In this document: piece by piece, positions 41,402 through 50,200 of the stretch
Layout: each line of letters begins with the position of its first letter
Numbering within the stretch: the first letter of the stretch is position 1
Virus record (IMG/VR): IMGVR_UViG_3300020420_000873
Coordinates: 1 to 64,000 of that record
Strand: one strand, 5' to 3'
Source of the DNA: a virus
DNA length: 64,000 nucleotides
Made by a program: the position numbers and the translations under genes
The notes under the pieces: generated by a model
What the model was told of the DNA's origin: nothing
Databases searched by the model: none
Seen by the model: the letters and a program-made list of their open reading frames with translations, nothing else

Positions 41402-42392
41402 ATTCTTTCTTATTTTTGTAGACACCTTTTAAGGCACAACTTTTGATACATCTAGGTAAATGATTATCGTGAGATGCATACCATCTTTCTTTTAAAGATG
41501 TATAAAAACTATTTTGTAATATTTCACTAATAGTATTTTTTGTAAGATCATTAAAATCTTTATCATCAGACATTACCACGTCGTTATATGATTTTTTAGA
41601 TTGATCATACAAATAGCAACAAGGCCACATTGTCATATCAGCACCAATGTAAACTTCTGGTTCATTATAGTGTTGACATGTGATTGTTTTTACAATGTCA
41701 TTTATTGTCTTTACACTTTTTTCTTTTATTACTTTCTGTAACTTTGTCAAGTCATTGTGTGGTAATTTCTTTGACGCAGTTAATTTTACTTCGGTATCCA
41801 TTTTTTTAGTTTTATGAACTTTTTTTGCAAGAACATTACGACCACTTGTTCTTTTAATAAATCTAAAACCAAGTTCGTTTGATAGTTGTTTTGCCTTTTC
41901 GTATTCATGTTCATTGTGAGCAAATGGAATAAACACCCATGCACCTTTTCCTCCTGCTTGAGAAAATGCTTTCATGTTCCTTAAAAGAATATCCCATTTA
42001 ACATTTACTCGATAAATGTGATTAGTTTCTTCAAATCCGTCTACACTGAAGTCAACTTTTAAATTTTTAACTTTGGCAAGTTTGCTCCACCACTCTGGTG
42101 TATTGTAACCACCGTTGGTACTAATGATTACATTACCACCTTTATTGCCCAACCATTCACATATTTCTAAACATTGTGAATGGACTATTGGATCTCCTAA
42201 TACTCCACATAATTTAAATTCTTTACCTTTTACTGATTCTTCAGTTTTAAAAAGATTCATAATATTTTCTAATGATATTTCTGAATTCCCTCTCAATGGC
42301 ATACCCATTTCTGTTCTGGCACATAAAGGACATTGTGCGTTACAATTGGCACTGATTTCTAATTCATATTTTTTTATGTCAGCTTCAATCAT
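41394..42392 (-). CDS. Radical SAM/SPASM protein
   Basis: A 332-residue protein. CNAQCPLC is the SAM-cluster motif, GVLGDPIVH and ISTNGG follow, and the C terminus has CQHYNEPEVYIGADMTMWPCC and CIKSC, matching a SPASM-like domain. It is a close paralogue of the protein at 12085. The ATG chosen overlaps the zinc-finger gene's stop and has an AAGGA ribosome site. It lies among early-type small genes, away from the late operons, so its paralogue group may serve more than one process. Confidence 0.82.
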   Translation of the reverse strand: MIEADIKKYELEISANCNAQCPLCARTEMGMPLRGNSEISLENIMNLFKTEESVKGKEFKLCGVLGDPIVHSQCLEICEWLGNKGGNVIISTNGGYNTPEWWSKLAKVKNLKVDFSVDGFEETNHIYRVNVKWDILLRNMKAFSQAGGKGAWVFIPFAHNEHEYEKAKQLSNELGFRFIKRTSGRNVLAKKVHKTKKMDTEVKLTASKKLPHNDLTKLQKVIKEKSVKTINDIVKTITCQHYNEPEVYIGADMTMWPCCYLYDQSKKSYNDVVMSDDKDFNDLTKNTISEILQNSFYTSLKERWYASHDNHLPRCIKSCALKGVYKNKKEYA

Positions 42393-42669
42393 CTTTGTCC
42401 TTGTCATATCCATCACTCATTGATTCATTAATATCATTTAAGTATCCAGCGAAACAATTTGGTGGATTAGTGTACTCAGGTGAAAGAGTAGGATCATATA
42501 CAAATTTTGTGTAACAATAAGTGCAATGTTTGTGATCATCATCTCCCATAGTATAATAAGTGTGTGGATGATCGTTAGGTGGTTCACAGCCAATGCAAAT
42601 AAAACCTTTGGTACCAATCTTTATTTCAGATACTCCAATGTCATTTTTATAAAAATATTTTCCTGCCAT
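42385..42669 (-). CDS. CHCC-type zinc-finger protein
   Basis: A 94-residue protein with C28, H34/H36 and C49-x2-C52 arranged as in the zf-CHCC domain (ICIGC, DHPHTYYTM, HCTYCYTKFVYDP), known from mitochondrial complex I subunits and small bacterial proteins. The acidic C terminus (SDGYDKDKDD) is unassigned. It overlaps the radical SAM gene and may be its partner or a metal carrier; this is inference. Confidence 0.7.
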   Translation of the reverse strand: MAGKYFYKNDIGVSEIKIGTKGFICIGCEPPNDHPHTYYTMGDDDHKHCTYCYTKFVYDPTLSPEYTNPPNCFAGYLNDINESMSDGYDKDKDD

Positions 42670-42851
42670 TAATGAACTGTTTTGCTACCTTTAAGTAAAC
42701 CCATCTCACTCATATTTTCATATAGTTTATTTTTTGTAGATTTCCAAAAATTAAGAGACCAATCATCGCAAGAATTTTCAATAGCGATATCACAATTTTT
42801 TAATAATCTATTATACATTCTTTGTAGATCTTCTTTTGTTGCTATTATCAT
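42669..42851 (-). CDS. Small helical hypothetical protein
   Basis: A 60-residue, mainly helical protein (MIIATKEDLQRMYNRLLKNC). Single-base overlaps with both neighbours indicate an operon. Function unknown. Confidence 0.58.
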   Translation of the reverse strand: MIIATKEDLQRMYNRLLKNCDIAIENSCDDWSLNFWKSTKNKLYENMSEMGLLKGSKTVH

Positions 42852-43264
42852 TATTTTTTCTCCTGGTTTGATTCTATTCCATATTTTGCAAGTAGCATAC
42901 TAAAATACTTTTCTGTTTTTCTTATAGCCTGTGCAAGTTTAGGACTGATGTCTGTACTGAACAATTCAGTGTATTCCCATATACCTTTTTCATTGTGAGG
43001 TTTAAAATAACCATTTACTGCTTGGTCATGTAGCTCTTGTGTATATGATTGAATCTTATACAATTCGTTATTGTGTATGTAATTAAAAATACATCCATTG
43101 CATTCGACATATTTTTCGTACCATCTTGATTCAGCAAGATTTGGTTTTTCTAGTTTAGTTATTTCTCTATCTTCATTAAAATATAAAAAATGAGATACGT
43201 TATCCCACTTTGTGTCAGGATGTTTTAAACTTTTTAATTTAAAAATGAATATTTTGTTTTGCAT
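42851..43264 (-). CDS. Hypothetical phage protein
   Basis: A 137-residue protein (MQNKIFIFKLKSLKHPDTKW) with two central cysteines (ECNGC). No family is recognised. First gene of the small-gene run, just downstream of a large hairpin. Confidence 0.58.
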   Translation of the reverse strand: MQNKIFIFKLKSLKHPDTKWDNVSHFLYFNEDREITKLEKPNLAESRWYEKYVECNGCIFNYIHNNELYKIQSYTQELHDQAVNGYFKPHNEKGIWEYTELFSTDISPKLAQAIRKTEKYFSMLLAKYGIESNQEKK

Positions 43265-43286
43265 ACTATTACTTATCTTATAGGGC

Positions 43287-43336
43287 GGGGAACTGATCTA
43301 CGTTTTAAGAGCAGAGAGAGGCAGATCTAGTTCCCC
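43287..43336. other. Large intergenic hairpin
   Basis: GGGGAACT (43287-43294) pairs with AGTTCCCC (43329-43336), and GATCT with AGATC, giving about 13 pairs with one bulge and a loop rich in AG/CT repeats. It lacks a T tract on either strand. It may be an RNA processing or stability element between the MoxR gene and the small-gene run. Confidence 0.55.
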
Positions 43337-43346
43337 TAACGGCATT

Positions 43347-44438
43347 CTAAACGTCTACGATTAGTTTGCCGTATCTCTTATAAAACTCCTTAAAGCTCTT
43401 AAGCTCTTTAGGGGAAAACGGTAGTTGATGATTTTTTAGTGCTATTCTGGCACCTAATACTACCATTTCAGTTTCAAAATTGTCCATCATGTATTGCAAG
43501 AAACAATCTGCCATTGAATGCCAAGGAGCCATTTTCTTATTCTTCTGCGCCTTTTCACATTCGTCTTTAAGTTCATAACACAATGAAGTAATCAACGAGT
43601 ACATAGCACTCACTTCATTTGTGTCAAGTTTCTTAACCTTACCACTCAAAATATCACTTGGGTTTGGTAATTTACCAGCAACCTCTCTATGTGCATTAAA
43701 TTTAACTGCAAGGCCTTCGCCTACTGCACCTGTGATAATATCTGTAAGTTGTGAACCTTGTAAACCACTTGACTCTAACATGTCACTTACAAATGACCAA
43801 GATCTTGGAGTAGCAAATGCTCTAGAAGAACTTCTTGGATCAAAGTCATACAAGTCATTTTTAGCAAATGTTAAGTAACCAACTACATCTGGATGGATGC
43901 CATTGTTAGTTGCCCAATTTTGCCAGTCTTCAAAGTTAACTGCCATTTCAATATGCAACATTCTGTTAGCAAGTGGTGAAGGCATTCTATAAGTAACACC
44001 TCTATCACTTTCTCTGTTACCAGCCGCCACAATTGACACACCAGCTGGCAATTTATAAGTACCAATCCTTCTATTAAGAATTAGCTGATAAGCCGCCGCC
44101 TGTACACTCTGTGGTGCCGCATTAATTTCATCCAAGAATAAGATGTCCGTTGCTTTCGGATCACTTGGAAGATCAACTGGTGGTGCCCAATCCATTTTGT
44201 TTTCTTTAGAATTAAAGTATGGAATACCACGCAAGTCTGTTGGTTCTAAAAGAAGCAATCTCAAATCAATGACATTTCTTTTGCTGTCTTTACCAATTTG
44301 TTCAATAATTTCTGATTTACCTATTCCTGGAGGACCCCATATCATCACAGGACGTTGTGCGTTAATACAAGCAATAATCTCAGCTTTTACGTCTGCTGGT
44401 CTTACTGTTCTGCTGTCTGTTGTAGTTGTTTTTACCAT
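43347..44438 (-). CDS. MoxR-family AAA ATPase
   Basis: A 363-residue AAA+ protein. Walker A is GPPGIGKSE (35-43), Walker B ILFLDEIN (99-106), and sensor motifs are in SIVAAGNRESDRG. MoxR ATPases act as chaperones with VWA-domain partners; here the partner at 38998 has the same promoter. The pair resembles MoxR/VWA sets that I recall in T4-type marine phages. It may remodel or activate a metal-containing or multi-subunit target. Confidence 0.86.
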   Translation of the reverse strand: MVKTTTTDSRTVRPADVKAEIIACINAQRPVMIWGPPGIGKSEIIEQIGKDSKRNVIDLRLLLLEPTDLRGIPYFNSKENKMDWAPPVDLPSDPKATDILFLDEINAAPQSVQAAAYQLILNRRIGTYKLPAGVSIVAAGNRESDRGVTYRMPSPLANRMLHIEMAVNFEDWQNWATNNGIHPDVVGYLTFAKNDLYDFDPRSSSRAFATPRSWSFVSDMLESSGLQGSQLTDIITGAVGEGLAVKFNAHREVAGKLPNPSDILSGKVKKLDTNEVSAMYSLITSLCYELKDECEKAQKNKKMAPWHSMADCFLQYMMDNFETEMVVLGARIALKNHQLPFSPKELKSFKEFYKRYGKLIVDV

Positions 44439-44469
44439 TTTATCTCTCTCTGTTTAAATGTTTATTAAG

Positions 44470-44502
44470 TATATAATAGCATCATATAGGTATCTGTCAA
44501 CC
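44470..44502 (-). promoter_or_regulatory. Promoter identical to that of the VWA gene
   Basis: TTGACA (44495-44500), 16 bp spacer, TATTAT (44473-44478). Exact copy of 40251-40283. Confidence 0.8.
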
Positions 44503-44568
44503 AGAAAAATGCATTTTGTTGGTTAAAAAAAGCCAATAAAATCAATGGTTTAAAAGAAAGTTAAAAAA

Positions 44569-44952
44569 TTAATCAAAATTTGGTGAATAATCTTGGTTAT
44601 TTACTGTGCAATTTCTTGACCAAAGTTCAACATCACCATCGATTAGTTTAAGATCTACGGCATCTTTTTCGTTGAAAACTACAATCTTCTTATTATCAAT
44701 GTAGTATGGAAGAAGCATTTCTTTTTCAAGATTATGTATGTGAATTGTCTTCACACTAAATGGTTGTTTAATTTTGATTACATATGAAGGAAAATGTTCT
44801 TCTAAAATTTGTATGCCTATTTTTGTTAGCCGTAAGGAATTATCACTTAATCTGCTCACAAACATATTAAGTATTTGTGCTTCGGTTATGCCTTTAGATT
44901 TGACATAATCGATCACAATTTTTTTATTATGGTTGATTAATTGGTGTGACAT
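44569..44952 (-). CDS. Hypothetical phage protein
   Basis: A 127-residue protein (MSHQLINHNKKIVIDYVKSK). The first 55 residues resemble a helix-turn-helix layout (GITEAQILNMFVSRLSDNSLRLTKIG), so a DNA-binding role is possible but unproven. Overlaps the upstream gene by 26 bases. Confidence 0.55.
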   Translation of the reverse strand: MSHQLINHNKKIVIDYVKSKGITEAQILNMFVSRLSDNSLRLTKIGIQILEEHFPSYVIKIKQPFSVKTIHIHNLEKEMLLPYYIDNKKIVVFNEKDAVDLKLIDGDVELWSRNCTVNNQDYSPNFD

Positions 44953-45232
44953 TCAACTTCTTTCCAGCTGTTAAAACATGCACTGAAAAGTCGTTACATT
45001 TGAACAGTGCATTCAATTTTTCTGCTAAATTAATTGCGTGTCCTGAATTTGAAAATGATACTTTCTTATATTTTGGTCCTGGATAATTCACAAGTGTGTT
45101 CAAAGACCTAAGGTTCACTGGAGCATCTTTATAGAAAACCGCATAGATGGCTTCTGCCTTAAGAACTTGCTCACTCTTATAGTTCTTAGGATTTGTAAAT
45201 TCTAGTAATATTTCCGGTTTTGGTCTACTCAT
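44927..45232 (-). CDS. Hypothetical phage protein
   Basis: A 101-residue basic protein (MSRPKPEILLEFTNPKNYKS), probably alpha/beta. It has a late promoter and a GGAGC ribosome site. No family is recognised. Confidence 0.6.
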   Translation of the reverse strand: MSRPKPEILLEFTNPKNYKSEQVLKAEAIYAVFYKDAPVNLRSLNTLVNYPGPKYKKVSFSNSGHAINLAEKLNALFKCNDFSVHVLTAGKKLNVTPINQP

Positions 45233-45253
45233 TTTTGCTCCATTATATACATA

Positions 45254-45260
45254 TATTTAT
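45254..45260 (-). promoter_or_regulatory. Late promoter core ATAAATA
   Basis: GGATAAATATATG, 21 bases before the ATG at 45232. Confidence 0.62.
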
Positions 45261-45277
45261 CCTTGTATGTAAGAAAA

Positions 45278-47257
45278 TTACATATAACTTACTAAAACCT
45301 TGGCACTTCCTTGTGATGATGAACCAATGTTTAAATAAGCATTAATAGTTGCGTCTGAGCCGGTAGTGTATTGATATGCTGGCTGTATAGCATAGGTACC
45401 TGTTGATGTTAAGTCTATGTCGTTGTTTGTTACAAGTCTATCTGCGTCTCCTGAATCACCTACTGTAAGTGTTGCGTTGGCATCATCAAATGCCTGTGTA
45501 ACTTCAATTGACACTAGTGTAACTCTTGAACCATCTGAAACTGTTCCAACTGCGGTAGTACCTGAACCGCCGGCTTGTGTTACAGTTGCTGAAAGTGTGT
45601 TTGCGTCTGTGTTCGCAGAATCTTCGTCTGCAAGTAACTGCCATTGTCCGCCACTGTAAACAAAGAAACCATATTCGCCATTGCCGGTATCTATCACAAA
45701 TACTGTGTCACCGACTGTAGCCGATAGAGCATTTCTGGCAGTTATGTCTGCCACAACTGTTGTTCCACCACCTCCTGCAACAATACCTTGTTCTACTGTT
45801 ACTGCTAATGGTGGTCGACCGTTGTGTACTGAATATATTCCTAAATCATTTAATGGTGTTCCTGTTGTTTCATCTAACAATATTTCTCCACCATCTGTTC
45901 TTGTTAATTTTATAAAAGCACCAGATGACGCACCTGTTGATAAAGGCCAACCTGATCCTGATGATGCACCTGCTACAGGATTACCTTGTCCGTCATTACC
46001 TGTGTTGACGATTGTAATTGCACCACCTGATGAATTTGTTAATACAACGTTTGTTCCTGATTTACTTGCTGTAATGTTTGTCGGACCTGCCGCATTAACA
46101 TCTGCAATAATATCATCAGCAATACCAACTGCAATACCATAAGTCGCTTGACCTGATGTTGTTGTTGAGAAAGTCACTGCCGTTCCATTGATTGTAATTG
46201 AACCACCTGGATATATACCAACTAGTCCGTATGCTAAACTTTCTGTTGCTGTAGTTGCCGTCGATGGTGACGGTGAACTTGATGCTGTTACACCATGTGT
46301 TGATGTACTACCATTGATATCTGATATTGTTTGTGTTAAATTACCACCAGTAAATGTAACTGCTGTTTCATTAATTTCTAATACATCACTTGCTGTTGTT
46401 GTAGGATCTACTTGAGTTCCTGTGATTGATGAAGGAACAGCATCTGCTATTTTTAAAAACTGCACCTTGCCTGAAGATGAATTAGTTGTTAATCCACCTG
46501 CTGTTGAATTATCTGTGTAAATAAAATCTCCCACTGATCCAGGTATAGCAGGATTAAAGTCAATAATTCTTGTGTTTGGTCTCATCATAAATTGGTTTGG
46601 TCCTGGACCTGGATTAGTTACAGTACCAATTGTTTTATTTGCTGATGCTGTTGTTGTTTTTGCAAAACCTGATGCTGTAATTGATATAACATCTCCCACA
46701 CTAAATCCATGTGATGTTTGATCTAATACATAATGCATTTGTGGATTCAAATATTGAAATCTTGAGTTAATGTTTTGATAAAATGTGCTACTTGTAATTG
46801 ATGCAGGTACTGGATCAATCATTGGGTGACCGTTTTCATTAAGTTGAAATATCACTGACGGACCTGTACTAAAAATACCGTTACCTGATGTTGATCTAAA
46901 TGTATTGTATCTTAACCAATCTTCGACAACCATTGTTACTGATGTTGTTGATTTCGCTGATATAGAAATAACTCTACAGCATATACCTGTTGTTGCTTCT
47001 GCGATCCAATCGCCAACTTGCACGTCAAGTCCATTATATTCAAAATCTTTTCTTGTTAAGTGTGAACCATGGTTCTGTGTTGTAACTGTTACAGTAACAT
47101 TCCATCTGTAATATTTTGGGTTCGAACCACTTGACCACCATTTGTCACCTAGTCCATCATTGTGTGGCCATTGTGCGTTGTTACTGATCGAATCAGTTGT
47201 GCAACTTAAAACTTTTGCTGGTTTGTTTACGTCTATAAAATTGGTTTTGTAGGCCAT
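45278..47257 (-). CDS. Large virion structural or tail-fibre protein
   Basis: A 659-residue, Thr/Ser/Gly-rich, beta-strand-rich protein. The N-terminal 200 residues contain aromatic and Cys-bearing segments (KWWSSGSNPKYYRW, GICCRV), the middle has Ala/Thr/Ser-rich repeats typical of fibres, and residues 500-659 form a probable C-terminal trimeric domain (DGSRVTLVSIEVTQAF). It follows the long tail-fibre gene by three bases on the same strand. Likely an adhesin, fibre or baseplate-associated protein. No specific T4 counterpart can be named. Confidence 0.7.
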   Translation of the reverse strand: MAYKTNFIDVNKPAKVLSCTTDSISNNAQWPHNDGLGDKWWSSGSNPKYYRWNVTVTVTTQNHGSHLTRKDFEYNGLDVQVGDWIAEATTGICCRVISISAKSTTSVTMVVEDWLRYNTFRSTSGNGIFSTGPSVIFQLNENGHPMIDPVPASITSSTFYQNINSRFQYLNPQMHYVLDQTSHGFSVGDVISITASGFAKTTTASANKTIGTVTNPGPGPNQFMMRPNTRIIDFNPAIPGSVGDFIYTDNSTAGGLTTNSSSGKVQFLKIADAVPSSITGTQVDPTTTASDVLEINETAVTFTGGNLTQTISDINGSTSTHGVTASSSPSPSTATTATESLAYGLVGIYPGGSITINGTAVTFSTTTSGQATYGIAVGIADDIIADVNAAGPTNITASKSGTNVVLTNSSGGAITIVNTGNDGQGNPVAGASSGSGWPLSTGASSGAFIKLTRTDGGEILLDETTGTPLNDLGIYSVHNGRPPLAVTVEQGIVAGGGGTTVVADITARNALSATVGDTVFVIDTGNGEYGFFVYSGGQWQLLADEDSANTDANTLSATVTQAGGSGTTAVGTVSDGSRVTLVSIEVTQAFDDANATLTVGDSGDADRLVTNNDIDLTSTGTYAIQPAYQYTTGSDATINAYLNIGSSSQGSAKVLVSYM

Positions 47258-47260
47258 CTA

Positions 47261-50200
47261 TTAGCCTCCCATAACCAAGTGTACCCATGTATGAGTAACC
47301 GTACCAAATGATCTTGATGCACCTGCATCACCTTCTGCCGCTTTGATCTTCATTGAACTAAAAGATCCAAATGCAGTTGGTGATCCTGATGATCCTCCAC
47401 CTGGTATTTCTCTCAACGTAATATCTTTGTTTAATGGTGTAACATTATATTTGTTTGCTGAATAGTTGTAACCATATAATGTAACACTTCCTGGTGGATA
47501 ATTATAACCTGTAAAGTTAATTGTTATGTCACCGCCTGCCGCTGAATCAATTGATACACTTGATATACCTGATGTTTTGTCTGTTATGCTTGATAATTGA
47601 CCATTTGTTGCATAGTTAATTTTAAATCTTTGGATATCAGTTCCACCACCACCTGATATAGTTGTAAACGATAACTGTCCTGAACCATTTGTTACAAGTG
47701 CTTGACCGTTTGTACCATCTGTGATTGCCGCCGGCGATGCCGTAGCAAATACTGGTAAGTGTCCTGAAGCATCTGGTAAGTTGATTGTGTTGTCTGCTGT
47801 TGGATCAACTGCTTGAAGTTTTGTTTCATTTGTATCTGCTGTTGAACCTTCAAAAGCAATACTTGTGATACTGTTGATGTTTGGATCTAAACTTAATGAT
47901 AATGCAAATGACGCCGCGTCAACATTAATCTGTCCTGATGTACCTAATACTTGTAATGTTTCTGAAGCAAGTGTAACACTACCTGTACCTGTGTTACCTG
48001 CTGTGTTAAGTGTGCCACCACCTGTTGCATCTGTTTTCCATTTGAATGAAGTTGATGAATGATCGTAGTATAATACCTTGCCATCATCTGATGCCGCAAC
48101 TGCGTCTACATTTGATAATGATGTTAAACTTTGTCCTGTTATGTTTGTTAGGTATCCCGCTGATGCATGGTTACCCCAACCATATGCTGTATCCCAATTT
48201 GATGAGTTTGCAAGTTGACTGTTGTTTGCTAGTTTAATCCAGTTACCGCCATGTGCAAAATATCCTGCTCCAGTGCCGTGTACGTGAGCAAACATACCAT
48301 GGTATGTTGATGCATTTGGTAAGTCACCTTCTGCACTGTAAACATTTGAGTATAAAATTTTTCCTGTTGTAGTAATGTTGTTACTACCCATGTTAAGGTT
48401 GGTACCTTGTACGGCACTAATTGCTCTTGCATTTGTAAAGTATTCATTTGATCCTTCAGCAACATCATCTGTTGTTAATGAATCCCAACTTAACTGTCCA
48501 GCACCATTTGTTTTTAAATATTGATTTGCTGAACCATCTGCTTGTGGCCATTTTTGACCATCAAGTATGATATCACCTGTGTTGTGTGGAGTAATTGTGA
48601 TGTTACCATTTGATGCTGTAGTTGTTATACCTAAGTTACCTGCCGCTGATAAGTTTGGTGATGAACCTGTTGTTGTTACTGATCCAACTGTTAACTCATC
48701 AGTTGTTTTGTTGTATGTAAATCCTGAGTCACCAGCAAATGAACCACCATCATTAAATTGAACTTGTGTATTTGATCCACCTGGTGTTCCGCCGCCACCT
48801 GACTGTGCCACCCAAGCATAGTCTGAGCCATTCCAACTTAACACATATCCTGATGTTGGATTTGATTGATTCAAGTGTGAATCAATTGCACCATTTAATC
48901 CTGCTGTTGTTTGATAACCAGCACTGCCATGATCACCCCAACCATATGCTGTATCCCATTGACCAACTTTTGTGTCAGTGATAACATTTGTACCCATGTC
49001 AATTGTGTTACCATTGGCATCTAATGTGCCGCCTAACTGTGGAGTAGTGTCTTCTACAACATTGTTGATTGATACTGCTTGTACTCTTGCGTCAGTGTAG
49101 TATAAATTAGTTGAACCTTCTGACAATGCATCTGTGTCTGCTGGAGAAGTATCATTGCCTGGTACCCAAGCACTACCGCTCCATTTTAAAACCTGTCCTG
49201 ATGATACACCTGATGTATTAACATCTGATAGTGCATTGATACTTGCCGCGGCAATACGTGCATCTGCTCTTGCATTTGTGAAGTATAAGTTTGTTACTTC
49301 TGGTATGTCTGCTGTATTAACTTGTCCGCCACCTGTACCAAAATCAATCATTGTGTCTGTGATTGAATCTGCCGCTGGTGTAAATGAAATATTAGTTATC
49401 TGTGAACCATCCACTGCTGGTATTTTTGCTGAACCATCTAATTGTAAAATTTTGTTTGCTGTTGTTCCAACATCAACGTTTAGTGTTTGTGTGTGGTCAC
49501 CTGCTGTTGTATCTTGTGTTCCTGTTAAACCTGTGCCTGCTGTGATGTTAACTCTTGTAATATCACCTGAGCCTGCCGCTGATGGAATAAACGCCGAACC
49601 ATCCCATGCCAACACTTGTCCTATTGCGACACCTGACGTGCTAACATCTGTTAATGCATCGATCGATGACGCACCAATACGTGCATCTGCTCTGGCATCT
49701 GCTCTTGCATTTGTAAAGTATAAGTTTGTTCCTTCTGCTAAATTTGTTGTTGATTTAGTTCCTAGTCTTGTATCGAAATCTGAATTGAAAGTTGAATAAA
49801 CTGTATCTGTATCATTTGCTGGTGCCCATGCACTGCCGTTCCATTTTAAAACCTGTCCTGATGTAGCACCTGTGTTAACATCAGATATATCAGTTAATGA
49901 TGCCGCACCAATACGTGCATCTGCTCTTGCATTTGTAAAGTATAGGTTTGATCCTTCTGATACATCACCTGTGTCTTTACTTGCTAATCTTGTATCAAAG
50001 TCTGTGTTATCAAATGCATCTGTGATTCCGTAACCAGCTATTGTAGTTGGCTTGCCTGTTAGTGAAGCAAATGATTGTGCCGGTACTGATGTCAAGTAAC
50101 CTGGATCTGCAACAAATTCTAATGCGTTAGAACCTGCGTTAACTTTTACGAATCTACTTGCCGCACCTGAGAAGTTTGCTGGTGTATCTGATAAACCTGT

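Noticed and set aside
44500-44568. Terminator in the A/T-rich gap after the 44569 gene
   Set aside because: Stem of only four pairs (TTGG/CCAA) with a T-rich loop; too weak.
49134-49799. Long plus-strand frames across the tail fibre (221 codons and others)
   Set aside because: Shadows created by repeated Ala/Thr-rich coding sequence; no start signals.
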